Assembly (NCBI RefSeq): GCF_039522365.1
Contig: NZ_BAAADJ010000005.1
Location: 62,001-126,000 of the forward strand
Direction: 5' to 3'
DNA length: 64,000 bases
Origin: Bacillus carboniphilus
GTDB taxonomy: Bacteria > Bacillota > Bacilli > Bacillales > JC228
A program made the translations under genes and the position numbers. This document shows positions 9,646-19,291 of this stretch, piece by piece. Position 1 is the first letter of the stretch; every line of letters starts with the position of its first letter. The notes below the pieces were generated by a model. It did no database searches. It saw only the letters and a list, made by a program, of their open reading frames with translations, and had not been told where the DNA came from.

Positions 9646-10509
9646 TTATCCTCGTTTAAATCCTTCCCCTAAAACTTCAGAAGCATCCATTACAACTACA
9701 AATGCATTAGCATCTATACTTTTTACAAGGTCTTTTAGCTTTGTGAACTCAGTTTGATCTACCACGCACATCAGTATAGAGCGTGCATTATCGGTGTAAC
9801 CCCCGTATGCTTGTAGTTTTGTCACGCCACGTGGAATTTTATGCAAAACTCCTTCTCTAACCTGTTGCTCATAATCGGTGATGATCAGCGCCATTTTGGA
9901 TCGCTTCAATCCAATCTGCACGACATCAATAGTTTTACTAGTTGTATAAAGTCCTATGAGTGCATATAATCCGCCTTCAACATCGAACACAATCGCAGCG
10001 GCAAGAACAATCATTCCATCGATAATGGCCACACAGGTCCCGAGGCTTAAACCACTATATTTATGAACAATCTGTGCTGCCAGGTCTGTCCCACCTGTGG
10101 ACGCATTACCTCTGAACACAATTCCTAAACCTAAACCGACACCCATGCCTCCGAAAAGCGCGCCAAGAAGCGGATTTAATGTGAACGGCTCCCAATCCTT
10201 TGTTAAAAGAACCACAAAGGGTAAAAAGAGAGTCCCTATCAAGGTTTTAACCCCGTATTGAAATCCTAAAAAAATGAGTCCTGCTATAAAGAGAGGGATA
10301 TTTAAAGCCCATTGAACAAACGCTGGCTCCCAGCCAAGAACGGCATCCAAAATGGTACTGATCCCGCTAACTCCACCGGAAGCAACACGGTTTGGTAATA
10401 AAAGCACATTAAATGCAATGGCCACAATGGCCGAACCCACTAACACATGGGCGTATTCCGATACTTTGTGTAAAAATGGGGGCGTGGTGTCTGTGTAACC
10501 TTTACTCAT
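9646..10509 (-). CDS. yvjA: YitT-family membrane protein (YvjA-like)
   Basis: A 287-residue protein with an N-terminal YitT membrane domain of five to six helices (for example LVGSAIVAIAFNVLLLPNRVASGG) and a C-terminal soluble DUF2179 domain from about residue 210 (SKMALIITDYEQQV to AFVVVMDASEVLGEGF). The motif NASTGGTDLAAQIV is characteristic of the membrane part. The molecular function is not established. The position between cccB and prfB agrees with the B. subtilis gene of this name. Confidence 0.85.
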   Translation of the reverse strand: MSKGYTDTTPPFLHKVSEYAHVLVGSAIVAIAFNVLLLPNRVASGGVSGISTILDAVLGWEPAFVQWALNIPLFIAGLIFLGFQYGVKTLIGTLFLPFVVLLTKDWEPFTLNPLLGALFGGMGVGLGLGIVFRGNASTGGTDLAAQIVHKYSGLSLGTCVAIIDGMIVLAAAIVFDVEGGLYALIGLYTTSKTIDVVQIGLKRSKMALIITDYEQQVREGVLHKIPRGVTKLQAYGGYTDNARSILMCVVDQTEFTKLKDLVKSIDANAFVVVMDASEVLGEGFKRG

Positions 10510-10695
10510 CTGTCATTCTCCTTTATGTATCCCACATACCTATTGTCTGATTAAACCTTTGAGATTATAACATCGGCTTGGAAATGTGTGAATAACAGTG
10601 TTGTAACGTGGTAAAGGGGTAAAATTTGTTTTATGGGAGAGTGCCGGTTGTGGGGGTGGGAGTTGCTGCTTTGGTATTGGGTTGCTGAAGCTCGA

Positions 10696-10859
10696 GTTCT
10701 GGATCCTGGACCCTAAGTTCTGAATTCTTCACCCTGAGTTCTGAATTCTGCACTCTGAGTTCTGAATTCTTGACCCTAAGTTCTGAATTCTGCACCTTGA
10801 ATTCCGAATTCCAACCCCTGAGTTCCGAATTCCGACCCCTGAGTTCTGAATTCCACCTA
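10696..10859 (+). repeat. 21-bp tandem array, GTTCTGAATTC type (array B)
   Basis: Eight units of 21 bp start at 10696, 10717, 10738, 10759, 10780, 10801, 10822 and 10843 (the last partial). The consensus is GAGTTCTGAATTCTGCACCCT, with two consecutive units carrying TTCC in place of TTCT. Each later unit contains an EcoRI-like GAATTC. Aligned end to end with the 62-kb array unit, 15 of 21 positions agree. The plus-strand phase AGT-TCT-GAA gives Ser-Ser-Glu heptads without stops. The array lies between the yvjA start and the prfB end. Confidence 0.9.
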
Positions 10860-10863
10860 ATAC

Positions 10864-10893
10864 AAAAAAAAACACCCCAACAAAGTCAGGGTG
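10864..10893 (-). terminator. Terminator downstream of prfB
   Basis: On the minus strand the stem CACCC/GGGTG with an 11-nt loop is followed by a run of nine T residues, immediately after the prfB stop. Confidence 0.85.
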
Positions 10894-10899
10894 CCTCCA

Positions 10900-12001
10900 C
10901 TATTGAATCTGCGAACGCAAATAAGCATCGATAAATGAATCTAAATCTCCATCCATAACCGCTTGAACATTACCTGTTTCAGCACTTGTACGGTGGTCTT
11001 TGACCATGGAGTAAGGGTGAAAAACGTAAGAACGAATTTGGCTTCCCCATCCGATTTCTTTTTGCTCACCACGGATTTCAGCCATTTCTTTTTCTTGTTC
11101 TTCGATTTTCTTTTGGTATAGTTTGGCTTTTAACATTTTCATCGCTTGTTCACGGTTTTTGATCTGTGAACGCTCCGATTGACAGGTTACAACAACACCT
11201 GTTGGGATATGTGTAATACGAACAGCAGAGTCAGTTGTATTGATGTGCTGACCACCTGCTCCACTTGCACGGTACGTATCCACTTTAATGTCTTCGGTGC
11301 GCACTTCAATGTTGATTTCATCATTGAATTCTGGCACAACTTCACAAGAAACGAAAGAAGTATGACGGCGGCCAGACGCATCAAATGGGGATATACGTAC
11401 AAGGCGGTGAACACCTTTTTCAGCCTTCAAATAACCGTATGCGTTATGTCCTTTAATTAAAAGAGTAACACTCTTGATCCCCGCTTCATCACCCGGAAGG
11501 TAGTCCAAAGTCTCAACCTTGAAGCCTTTTCGCTCTGCCCATCTTGTGTACATGCGAAGCAACATGGAACCCCAGTCCTGAGACTCGGTTCCACCTGCAC
11601 CAGGATGCAATTCTAAGATGGCATTGTTCTTATCATATGGCTGACTCAATAGAATCTGAAGCTCAAACGTGTTGACTCTATTAAGCAAGTCCGTTAGCTC
11701 GGTCTCTAGTTCTGCAAGCAAATCTTCGTCGCTTTCTTCCTTCACCAATTCATAAGTTAACTCAAGGTTCTCATGGACTTCCACCATGTCCTTGAATTCA
11801 TTAACTTGATCCTTCAATGCATTGGATTCATTGATTACAGTTTGAGCTTGTTGCTGGTCATTCCAGAAGTTAGGCTCAAGCATGACTTCATCAAGCTCAG
11901 CCATTCTTGCCTCTTTGTTTTCTAAGTCAAAGAGACCCCCTGAAGTCCGCTAATTTCTTAGCTGTTTTGTCTAGCTCTTGTTTGATTTCAAATAGTTCCA
12001 T
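10900..12001 (-). CDS. prfB: Peptide chain release factor 2, with programmed +1 frameshift
   Basis: Releases completed proteins at UGA and UAA stops. Translation starts at ATG 12001 (GGTGAAGGAA upstream) and runs 24 codons to CTT, then an in-frame TGA at 11929-11927. The site is AGGGGG-TCT-CTT-TGA-C, the classic shifting signal: an internal Shine-Dalgarno sequence, a slippery CTT, and TGA followed by C. Skipping T11929 joins it to the downstream frame (11928-10900), giving 366 residues. The recognition tripeptide SPF (in [10 protein letters not shown]) and the catalytic GGQ ([10 protein letters not shown]) are present. Annotation without the shift would lose the N-terminal 24 residues. The frameshift lets the cell sense its own RF2 level. 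Confidence 0.97.
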
Positions 12002-12056
12002 TTCCTTCACCTCTATAAAAATTATGCTAGTGACTAGCTTCCTGTCATTTAGTTAA

Positions 12057-12087
12057 GTGGGACAAGGTTCCTGTCCCTCTGTCCCAC
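12057..12087. repeat. GGGACAGG palindromic repeat, copy 1
   Basis: GTGGGACAAGGTTCCTGTCCC followed by TCTGTCCCAC. It is an imperfect short palindrome that recurs at 19939-19970 and 25853-25902, each time near the 3' end of a minus-strand gene. Here it follows the secA terminator. Confidence 0.7.
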
Positions 12088-12090
12088 AGA

Positions 12091-12124
12091 TAAAGAGAGC
12101 TGGTCTGTGGGACCAACTCTCTTG
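12091..12124 (-). terminator. Terminator downstream of secA
   Basis: On the minus strand AAGAGAG-T-TGGTC pairs with GACCA-G-CTCTCTT around a CCACA loop. The T-run is short, so termination may be partial and allow readthrough into prfB. Confidence 0.7.
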
Positions 12125-12127
12125 GTT

Positions 12128-14647
12128 TTATTCTGCCGCACCGTGACATTGTTTGTATTTTTTACCGCTACCACATGGGCATGGGTCGTTTCGTCCGACG
12201 TCTACTGTTTTACGGACTGGCATGCGTTTTTTCTTGTTATCCCCGTCGCTTTGACCTGGGTTGACTGCATGTCCTTTTGCCACTTCTTGACGCTGTAGGT
12301 TTTCACGGATTTCTGCCTTCATGACATATTTGGCTACATCTTCTTCGATGTTTGCGATCATGTCTTCAAACATAGCGAAACCTTCATGCTGGTATTCACG
12401 AAGTGGGTTGATTTGACCGTAGGCACGTAAATGGATACCTTGACGAAGCTGATCCATCGCATCGATGTGGTCAATCCACTTAGAGTCAACAGAACGCAGT
12501 ACGATAACTTTTTCAAATTCACGCATACGTTCAGCTTCCATGGACTCTTCTTTTTCGTTATAGCGCTCGATTACCTTTGAGTACACCATATCGACAACGT
12601 CTTCATGTTCTTTACGTTTGATGTCCTCTAGCGTAATGTCGCCTTCACGAAGTAGATTCGCATTGATGAAGTCAATTAAACCTTGTAGGTTCCAATCTTC
12701 CTCATCTTCATTTCTTGGCATATAGGCCTCGACGTTTCGTTCAATAACAGATTTAATCATTTTCTCAACGATTTCTCTTAAGTTCTCAGACTCAAGAACT
12801 TCTGAACGTTGACCATAAATGATTTCACGTTGCTGACGAAGGACATCATCATATTGTAAAAGCTGTTTACGTGCATCAAAGTTGTTACCCTCTACACGTT
12901 TTTGTGCAGATTCAACAGCACGGGAAACAATCTTACTTTGAATGGGTTGTGAATCATCCATTCCAAGACGACTCATCATGTTTTTCATATTGTCAGAACC
13001 GAAACGGCGCATCAATTCATCTTCCATAGATAGATAAAATTGAGTAACCCCTGGGTCCCCTTGACGTCCAGAACGTCCACGTAACTGGTTATCAATACGA
13101 CGACTCTCATGTCGCTCTGTACCAACAACCGCTAAACCGCCAACTTCTTTTACACCTTCACCAAGTTTAATATCGGTACCACGACCAGCCATGTTTGTTG
13201 CGATCGTAACTGCACCTTGTTGGCCAGCGTTTGCGATAATTTCAGCCTCACGACCATGGTTTTTCGCGTTCAAAACGTTGTGGCGAATCCCTTTTTTAGT
13301 GAGAAGCTTTGAAATCAATTCAGAAGTTTCGATGGCAACCGTACCAACAAGAACAGGTTGTCCTTTTTGATGACGTTCTGAAATTTCCTCAACAACCGCA
13401 CGGAACTTTCCATCCATAGACGCGTAGATTAAATCCGGACGGTCATCACGAGCAATCGGCTTGTTCGTAGGAATCGCAATAACATTCATGTTATAAATGT
13501 TACGGAATTCCTCTTCCTCCGTCTTCGCTGTACCTGTCATACCGGAAAGCTTTTCGTACATACGGAAGTAGTTCTGGAACGTAATCGTTGCCATGGTCAT
13601 ACTCTCGTTTTGAATGTCCAAGCCTTCTTTTGCTTCAATAGCTTGGTGGAGACCATCACTATAACGACGACCTTTCATCAAACGACCCGTAAATTGGTCA
13701 ACGATGACAACCTCACCATCTTGAACCACGTAATCTACGTCGCGTTGCATAGAAGAATGTGCACGTAGAGATTGGTTAACGTGGTGGTTCACTGTTACGT
13801 TTGCAAGATCGAATAAGTTTTCAATACCAAAGAATTTCTCAGCCTTTGACATCCCTTGTTCTGTCAGCTGAACACCTTTTGTTTTTTCATCATAAGTGAA
13901 GTCGTCTTCTCTTTTTAACGTACGAACAAACGCATTCGCTTGAATGTAAAGCTCCGTCGATTTTCTAGCAGACCCCGAAATAATCAAAGGCGTTCTCGCT
14001 TCATCGATTAAAATGGAGTCGACCTCATCGATTACAGCAAAGTGCAATGGACGTTGGACCATTTGCTCTTTATACAACACCATGTTGTCACGAAGATAAT
14101 CGAATCCAAACTCATTGTTTGTACCATATGTGATATCTGCATTGTATGCAGCTTGTTTTTCCTCTTTTGAAAGTCCATTTTGGTTCAGGCCAACTGTAAG
14201 ACCAAGCGCTTCAAAAAGCTGCCCCATCTCAGTCGCGTCACGACCCGCCAAGTAATCGTTCACCGTGATGACATGAACACCTTTACCAGTAATCGCATTT
14301 AAATAAACAGGCATCGTGGAAGTTAATGTTTTACCTTCCCCTGTTTTCATCTCTGCAATATTACCTTCATGAAGAGCCACGCCCCCCATTAGCTGAACGC
14401 GGAAAGGATACATCCCAAGGATCCGTTTGGAAGATTCACGTACAACCGCAAATGCCTCAACTAAAAGGTCATCCAGTGTTTCCCCTTTTTGATAACGATC
14501 CTTAAACTCATCCGTTTTCGCACGAAGCTGCTCGTCCGAAAGCTTCTCCATATCAGAAGCTAATGCTTCAATTTTGTCCGCAATTTTCTCAAGGCGCTTT
14601 AAGTCACGCTTATTCGGATCAAAAATTTTATTTAAAATTCCAGCCAT
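12128..14647 (-). CDS. secA: Preprotein translocase ATPase SecA
   Basis: Motor of the Sec export pathway, acting at the SecYEG channel. It has 839 residues, the normal Bacillus length. Visible motifs are Walker A MKTGEGKT near residue 101, the DEAD-like [13 protein letters not shown], the NBD2 motif [27 protein letters not shown], and the C-terminal zinc motif [20 protein letters not shown] precedes ATG 14647. It is followed by prfB as in B. subtilis, but hpf, its usual upstream neighbour, is displaced about 7 kb away. Confidence 0.98.
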   Translation of the reverse strand: MAGILNKIFDPNKRDLKRLEKIADKIEALASDMEKLSDEQLRAKTDEFKDRYQKGETLDDLLVEAFAVVRESSKRILGMYPFRVQLMGGVALHEGNIAEMKTGEGKTLTSTMPVYLNAITGKGVHVITVNDYLAGRDATEMGQLFEALGLTVGLNQNGLSKEEKQAAYNADITYGTNNEFGFDYLRDNMVLYKEQMVQRPLHFAVIDEVDSILIDEARTPLIISGSARKSTELYIQANAFVRTLKREDDFTYDEKTKGVQLTEQGMSKAEKFFGIENLFDLANVTVNHHVNQSLRAHSSMQRDVDYVVQDGEVVIVDQFTGRLMKGRRYSDGLHQAIEAKEGLDIQNESMTMATITFQNYFRMYEKLSGMTGTAKTEEEEFRNIYNMNVIAIPTNKPIARDDRPDLIYASMDGKFRAVVEEISERHQKGQPVLVGTVAIETSELISKLLTKKGIRHNVLNAKNHGREAEIIANAGQQGAVTIATNMAGRGTDIKLGEGVKEVGGLAVVGTERHESRRIDNQLRGRSGRQGDPGVTQFYLSMEDELMRRFGSDNMKNMMSRLGMDDSQPIQSKIVSRAVESAQKRVEGNNFDARKQLLQYDDVLRQQREIIYGQRSEVLESENLREIVEKMIKSVIERNVEAYMPRNEDEEDWNLQGLIDFINANLLREGDITLEDIKRKEHEDVVDMVYSKVIERYNEKEESMEAERMREFEKVIVLRSVDSKWIDHIDAMDQLRQGIHLRAYGQINPLREYQHEGFAMFEDMIANIEEDVAKYVMKAEIRENLQRQEVAKGHAVNPGQSDGDNKKKRMPVRKTVDVGRNDPCPCGSGKKYKQCHGAAE

Positions 14648-14703
14648 GATTCCGCTCCTTTTCCCTACACTGGTCGAACCAGCTAGTCTAGTAGCTTAAG
14701 CAA

Positions 14704-14725
14704 AAGAAACTCGGGCCATCCCGAG
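14704..14725 (-). terminator. Intrinsic terminator between the DUF1028 gene and secA
   Basis: On the minus strand the stem CTCGGG/CCCGAG with an ATGG loop is followed by TTTCTTTT. It lies about 57 nt upstream of the secA start. It either ends the DUF1028 transcript or sits in the secA leader. Confidence 0.75.
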
Positions 14726-14896
14726 AATGTTATTTCTTTTATTTGAAAGGGTTAAATATTCATTTTAATAAAAAATATTCTCCATACAATATTACCACTT
14801 CGAGCAAGGAGTGACAACTTATGGTATCAGGCGTATAAGGATGGTCCTATGAAAATCAAAAAAGACCCAGTGTAAAAACCGGAGCCTTCGTTTTAT

Positions 14897-15739
14897 CTAT
14901 TGTTTTTTCATAAAGTCTAATATATCTAAGTCCAACAGACCCTGTTCTTGTTCTCTCATCTCAAAGTTTTCGGAATGAATGTATTTAGTAAGCGCGTTTT
15001 GTAATTCCTCATCCGAAAGTTCAGAACTGCTTACGAATTGAAGACGTTTTAGTTCGGTTGTTAGTTGAGCTTTAACGTCTCCCTCAATAGGGACAATTTT
15101 TTTCGGAACTGGGCTAGAAAAATAGAGTCGGTGGATGTGATAAATCCGTTTCAGTTCTTGAATCGGTTCCTTATGGTCCTCGACTCTTAAATCAATGTAG
15201 CGGTCATTGTAACCACCGTAACCGCCTTTTTCTTTTACCACGAGAAGAGACGCCGACTGCATACCCCTGCTGTCTCCTCCCGCTTCTTGACCTTTTTCAA
15301 GAGCCGTTAACAGCCTTTCCGCTAGTGAGCCTTCTGTTTCCTGAAAAGCTTTGGCCATTGCAGCAACCGTATTTTCATCTACTAAGATATTCCCCTGTGC
15401 TGCAAAGTGAGTACCTGTTTCACCACCAGCCCAGTCGTAACACCCTTTTCCTGTAAAACTAGCTGCTCGACCTTTAGAATCAACAATGCCCACTTGTCTT
15501 AAGTCTCGGTCCGGGTCTTCTTCGGTCAACTTTTGAATCACTTCTTCTGCAGACAGACCTTGTTCCAGAAGCTCAAGTCCCTTTGGACCGTAAGCCGTAT
15601 TTGCATAGGACTGGGTGGCAACAGCTCCAACTCCTGCTTTTGCCCAAGGAACCACTGATCCCACACCTAAAAACTTAGATTGAACCGCAATACCCCACTC
15701 TTTTTCCTTTGGGTCATATCCAACAATTGAAAATGTCAC
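14897..15739 (-). CDS. DUF1028 family protein (Ntn-hydrolase-like)
   Basis: A 280-residue protein opening with MTFSIVGYDPKEKEWGIAVQSKFLGVG, followed by GAVATQSYANTAYGPKGLELL and GNILVDENTVAAMAKAF, the signature blocks of DUF1028. The family is thought to be Ntn-hydrolase-like; its substrate is unknown. The C-terminal segment (about 220-280) is Glu/Leu-rich and looks like an extension with a helical, peptidoglycan-binding-like character, which I cannot confirm. It lies directly downstream of the chromate transporter pair, probably co-transcribed with it. Confidence 0.8.
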   Translation of the reverse strand: MTFSIVGYDPKEKEWGIAVQSKFLGVGSVVPWAKAGVGAVATQSYANTAYGPKGLELLEQGLSAEEVIQKLTEEDPDRDLRQVGIVDSKGRAASFTGKGCYDWAGGETGTHFAAQGNILVDENTVAAMAKAFQETEGSLAERLLTALEKGQEAGGDSRGMQSASLLVVKEKGGYGGYNDRYIDLRVEDHKEPIQELKRIYHIHRLYFSSPVPKKIVPIEGDVKAQLTTELKRLQFVSSSELSDEELQNALTKYIHSENFEMREQEQGLLDLDILDFMKKQ

Positions 15740-15757
15740 TGCAATTCCTCCTCACCA

Positions 15758-16291
15758 TTAAGCTAAGAAAACGCCTCCGTACACTAACGCCATAGCGATC
15801 ACATAGGCTGGGTGAACTTTCACTTTTTCTAATAAGATAAAAGCAACTACCCCAATTCCGATTGTTTGCCAAATGCCTACTCCACCCTGTGAAGTAGTGA
15901 AAAAGTTAATCGTCATAATACCTAATAAAACGGCAATGATCGGTCGGATGTACGTACTTAGTCTTTTTACTTTTGGTGAATCTTTAAACTTCAATAAAAT
16001 TCCGAGCAAGGTAACCATTAAGATAAGTGAAGGGGCAACGGTTGCAAACACACCAATAATGGCACCAAGCACTCCACCCACATCATATCCAATGTATCCA
16101 GCCATTTTCGTCGCGATTGGACCAGGAAGTGAATTCCCAAGGGCAACTACTTCACTAAATTCCTGCGTAGATAACCAACCGTAACGGTCCACTACCTCGT
16201 TTTCAACCAGTGGAATTGAAGCAGGACCACCACCGTAGCCGACAATACCCGGAATAAAAAACGCTAAAAATATATGCCAATAAACCATCAT
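15758..16291 (-). CDS. chrA: Chromate transporter half-subunit (second of pair)
   Basis: A short-chain CHR-family membrane protein of 177 residues. It begins with HIFLAFFIPGIVGYGGGPASIPL and carries the family motif NSLPGPIATKMAGYIGYDVGG. About five to six membrane helices follow. Short CHR proteins work as encoded pairs. Its start overlaps the stop of the upstream half (ATGA-type overlap at 16288-16291), so the two are translationally coupled. The family exports chromate or takes up sulfate-like anions; the actual anion is unproven. An AAGGAGG motif lies just upstream. Confidence 0.88.
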   Translation of the reverse strand: MMVYWHIFLAFFIPGIVGYGGGPASIPLVENEVVDRYGWLSTQEFSEVVALGNSLPGPIATKMAGYIGYDVGGVLGAIIGVFATVAPSLILMVTLLGILLKFKDSPKVKRLSTYIRPIIAVLLGIMTINFFTTSQGGVGIWQTIGIGVVAFILLEKVKVHPAYVIAMALVYGGVFLA

Positions 16292-16860
16292 CCTGCCTCC
16301 TTCTCACTTAACTCTTGCTTGTCTTCTAACGGATCTTTTTTCAGTAGAGCAAACAGAAGAAGGGCACCGATGATAAAGGCCGGATGAACCTGAACAAGTT
16401 CAATGAGAACATAGGCTACAACTACCATCGCGGCAGCTGGAATCCAACCTAGCGCACCGTAAGACTTTTTGAAAAAATCCCATGTCAACACACCGAGCAT
16501 GACCATAACAACAGGAACTACTGCTTCAGACATCCCTTGTACCCATGGCTCATCCTTGTACGCGTTCAATACGGTTAATAATAAAATCATGGCGATAATG
16601 GTTGGAACGATGTTGGCGGCAAGGGCTACGATAAGACCCGGAATTCCGCTCACCCGATAGCCGATATAACCTGCCATTTTCGTCGCAATCGGTCCTGGAA
16701 GTGCATTCCCGAGGGCCAATACCTCCGAAAATTCATCATCATCCATCCATTTATACTTTCCAACAACCTCTTTATGAAAAAGGGGAATGGAAGATGGACC
16801 TCCTCCAAACCCAAATATTCCAACTCTAAAGAAGGCAGCAAACAAATTCCAAAGTTTCAT
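16288..16860 (-). CDS. chrA: Chromate transporter half-subunit (first of pair)
   Basis: The 190-residue partner of the preceding gene. It has the same layout: FRVGIFGFGGGPSSIPLF at the N-terminus, NALPGPIATKMAGYIGYRVSG, several membrane helices, and a Lys/Glu-rich cytoplasmic tail. The two halves are clearly paralogous to each other but not identical, consistent with a heterodimer with opposite topologies. It is the first gene of an apparent unit continuing into the DUF1028 gene. Confidence 0.88.
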   Translation of the reverse strand: MKLWNLFAAFFRVGIFGFGGGPSSIPLFHKEVVGKYKWMDDDEFSEVLALGNALPGPIATKMAGYIGYRVSGIPGLIVALAANIVPTIIAMILLLTVLNAYKDEPWVQGMSEAVVPVVMVMLGVLTWDFFKKSYGALGWIPAAAMVVVAYVLIELVQVHPAFIIGALLLFALLKKDPLEDKQELSEKEAG

Positions 16861-16918
16861 GCTGTCACTCTCCTATTTTGTGAAGAAGCGGTTTTGTGTG
16901 GTGTGGGGAAGTGCTTGT

Positions 16919-17332
16919 AATGTGCCTTCCCGGACACCCTATGTGCCGTTAGTTGTAGTTTATGTGCCATTTTAGCTGGTTTATGTGCCGTTTCAACTGG
17001 TTTATGTGCCGTTTCAACTGGTTTATGTGCCGTTCCGGGAGGCTAATGTGCCATCCCTGAACGTTTATGTGCCATATCGCCGAGTCTATGTGCCGTTACA
17101 ACAGATTTATGGGACTTTTACAATCCTTTATGGGACATTCTGCACTGGATATGGGACAGTTCCATCCGTTTATGGGACATCTCGCTACCTATACTCGCTA
17201 CCTATATTGGACAGTTCCATCCGTTTATGGGACATCACACTCCCGATATGGGGTACCTTCACACTAGTTATGGGACATTCCGCTCCCAGTATGAGACACT
17301 TCCGCTCCCAATATGAGACACTCTCCCACACA
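16919..17332 (+). repeat. 21-bp tandem array, TATGTGCC to TATGGGAC type (array C)
   Basis: About 19 units with a 21-bp period. Units at 16940, 16961, 16982, 17003, 17024, 17045, 17066 and 17087 carry TATGTGCC (one AATGTGCC); 16982 and 17003 are identical. From 17108 the core changes to TATGGGAC, and at the right end to TATGAGAC. A 13-bp fragment at 17192 and a one-base slip near 17247 break the phase. The core is unrelated to the CGGAA-type arrays, but the period is the same. The array lies between the chrA start and the gamma-glutamyltransferase end. Confidence 0.9.
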
Positions 17333-17373
17333 TTCAACCCTACACACCCACAACCGCCATTAACTTTCCTACC

Positions 17374-18984
17374 TTACCAAGCGGCAATCGCACCATCTGT
17401 TCTAGATTCAGTTCCACCCATCAAGACACCTGTCTTCGGATCTCTCCAGATAATCTGACCACGACCGAAGCCACCGCCATCAAGGGCTACTGTAATCTGA
17501 TGTCCTTTACGAGCCAATGCCTGAGCAACATGTGTAGGGAAATGTGGCTCTACCATAAACTTCTTCCCTTCCGTCCATTGCCATCTTGGCGCATCCAATG
17601 CTGCTTGAGGATTTAAGCCAAAGTCAACCGTGTTCATGACAACCTGCATATGACCTTGTGGTTGCATGTAACCTCCCATTACTCCGAACGGTCCAACTGC
17701 CTCATTGTCCTTCGTTAAGAAGCCAGGAATAATCGTATGGTACGTTTTCTTCCCTGGTTTTAGCGCATTATGATGCTCTGGATCTAATGAGAAATCGTGC
17801 CCGCGGTTTTGTAGGGATATTCCTGTTCCTGGAACGACAATCCCTGAACCAAAGCCCATGTAGTTACTTTGAATGTAGGAAATCATGTTTCCTTCACTGT
17901 CAGCAGCTGCCAAGTACACTGTTCCACCTTTTGGAGGTGTGTATGGAGATGGCTCAATCGCAGTATCTCCAATCAACGCACGACGCGCTGCAGCGTATTC
18001 TTCAGAAAGTAACTCTTCATTCGTAATCTTCATATCTTTAGGGTCTGTAATAAATGCTTTTCCATCCGTGAAAGCTAATTTCATCGCTTCCATTTGATGG
18101 TGCACTGTATCCACATCTTCACGGTGTTTCATTTCGAAGCCTTGTGCGATATTTAATCCCATTAGGGCCACAATTCCTTGACCATTCGGTGGGATTTCCC
18201 ATACGTCATAGCCACGGTAGTTCACTGAAATAGGATCAACCCATTCTGGTTCAAATGCAGCTAGGTCCTCTTTAGCAATGAAACCACCATGCTTTTTAGA
18301 GAAAGCATCGATTTTTTCAGCTAGCTCTCCACGGTAAAAGCTTTCTGCATTCGTTTCTGCAATCGATTGAAGCGTGCGCGCATGACCTTCAGAACGCCAA
18401 ACCTCACCGATTTCTGGAGCTTTTCCATTCGGAGCGAATGTATCAAACCATGGTTGGAACTCTTCACTCTTGAATTCTTGCTTAAAGCGTTTATGAGCTA
18501 AGCCCCAGAACTTACCTAAGATTGGGCTAATAGGGTAACCTTCTTCTGCTAATCGAATAGCAGGTTTTAAAACTTCAGTAAGAGGTAGCTTTCCGAATTT
18601 TTTCGAAAGCTCTGCCCAAGCACCAGGTGCACCAGGTACTGTAACTGGAGTTAATCCGAATGTTGGCATTTTCTCATGTCCGCGTTCTTTTACTGCTTCA
18701 ATGGAGATGCTTTGTGGAGACTTTCCACTTGCATTTAATCCGTGAAGCTTATCCTTCACCCAAACTAGGGCAAACGCGTCACTTCCGATTCCGTTTGAAG
18801 TAGGTTCAACAACAGTCAGTGCAGCAGCTGTCGCAATCGCTGCATCAATCGCGTTCCCACCCTTTTGTAAAATTTCAAGACCTGCTTGAGAAGCTAACGG
18901 TTGTGATGTCGCCACCATTCCGTTCTTTCCAAAGGTTGTCACACGTTGTGATGGGTACGGGTTAAATAAATGATCTGTAGTCAT
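17374..18984 (-). CDS. Gamma-glutamyltransferase family protein (YwrD-like)
   Basis: An Ntn-hydrolase that self-cleaves and transfers or hydrolyses gamma-glutamyl groups such as those of glutathione. It has 536 residues and no signal peptide, so it should be cytoplasmic, unlike secreted Ggt. N-terminal motifs are GNAIDAAIATAAALTVVEP and GIGSDAF. The predicted autocleavage threonine is in KGGTVYLAAAD, and SNYMGFGSG and GPFGVMGGYMQPQGH follow. ATG 18984 is chosen because GGAAGGAAGTG precedes it and FNPYPSQR follows soon after; the longer frame begins inside that ribosome binding site. It resembles B. subtilis YwrD in length and N-terminus. It is monocistronic in appearance. Confidence 0.9.
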   Translation of the reverse strand: MTTDHLFNPYPSQRVTTFGKNGMVATSQPLASQAGLEILQKGGNAIDAAIATAAALTVVEPTSNGIGSDAFALVWVKDKLHGLNASGKSPQSISIEAVKERGHEKMPTFGLTPVTVPGAPGAWAELSKKFGKLPLTEVLKPAIRLAEEGYPISPILGKFWGLAHKRFKQEFKSEEFQPWFDTFAPNGKAPEIGEVWRSEGHARTLQSIAETNAESFYRGELAEKIDAFSKKHGGFIAKEDLAAFEPEWVDPISVNYRGYDVWEIPPNGQGIVALMGLNIAQGFEMKHREDVDTVHHQMEAMKLAFTDGKAFITDPKDMKITNEELLSEEYAAARRALIGDTAIEPSPYTPPKGGTVYLAAADSEGNMISYIQSNYMGFGSGIVVPGTGISLQNRGHDFSLDPEHHNALKPGKKTYHTIIPGFLTKDNEAVGPFGVMGGYMQPQGHMQVVMNTVDFGLNPQAALDAPRWQWTEGKKFMVEPHFPTHVAQALARKGHQITVALDGGGFGRGQIIWRDPKTGVLMGGTESRTDGAIAAW

Positions 18985-19179
18985 CCGAGCACTTCCTTCC
19001 AAATGATAAAATTATTAAACTATGATATTCATATGTTAGTAAATCACCTAAAAATAACTTACAAATGTATAAAAAATACCCTGTTATCGAATTATAACGA
19101 AATATTTAGAAAAAATCTATAAGTTTATGAGTTTAGTCTATAAAATCATATACCATTGATTTCCAGTAGTAAACAAAAC

Positions 19180-19217
19180 AAAAAGTATGTAACAAATCTG
19201 AGTTACATACTTTTTTA
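19180..19217. terminator. Bidirectional terminator downstream of the coiled-coil gene
   Basis: A perfect 12-bp stem AAAGTATGTAAC/GTTACATACTTT with an 8-nt loop and T-runs in both directions. Confidence 0.9.
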
Positions 19218-19291
19218 GGTATTATAAAAATATGAGGATATTGTAGAGAATCTTCGAGGAATAGGTTTTGATGGGAGTCTGAAGGAATAGA

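Noticed and set aside
16985-17458. A 157-codon plus-strand frame across array C as a gene
   Set aside because: It is an artefact of the repeat, crosses into the 3' end of the gamma-glutamyltransferase gene, and has no ribosome binding site.
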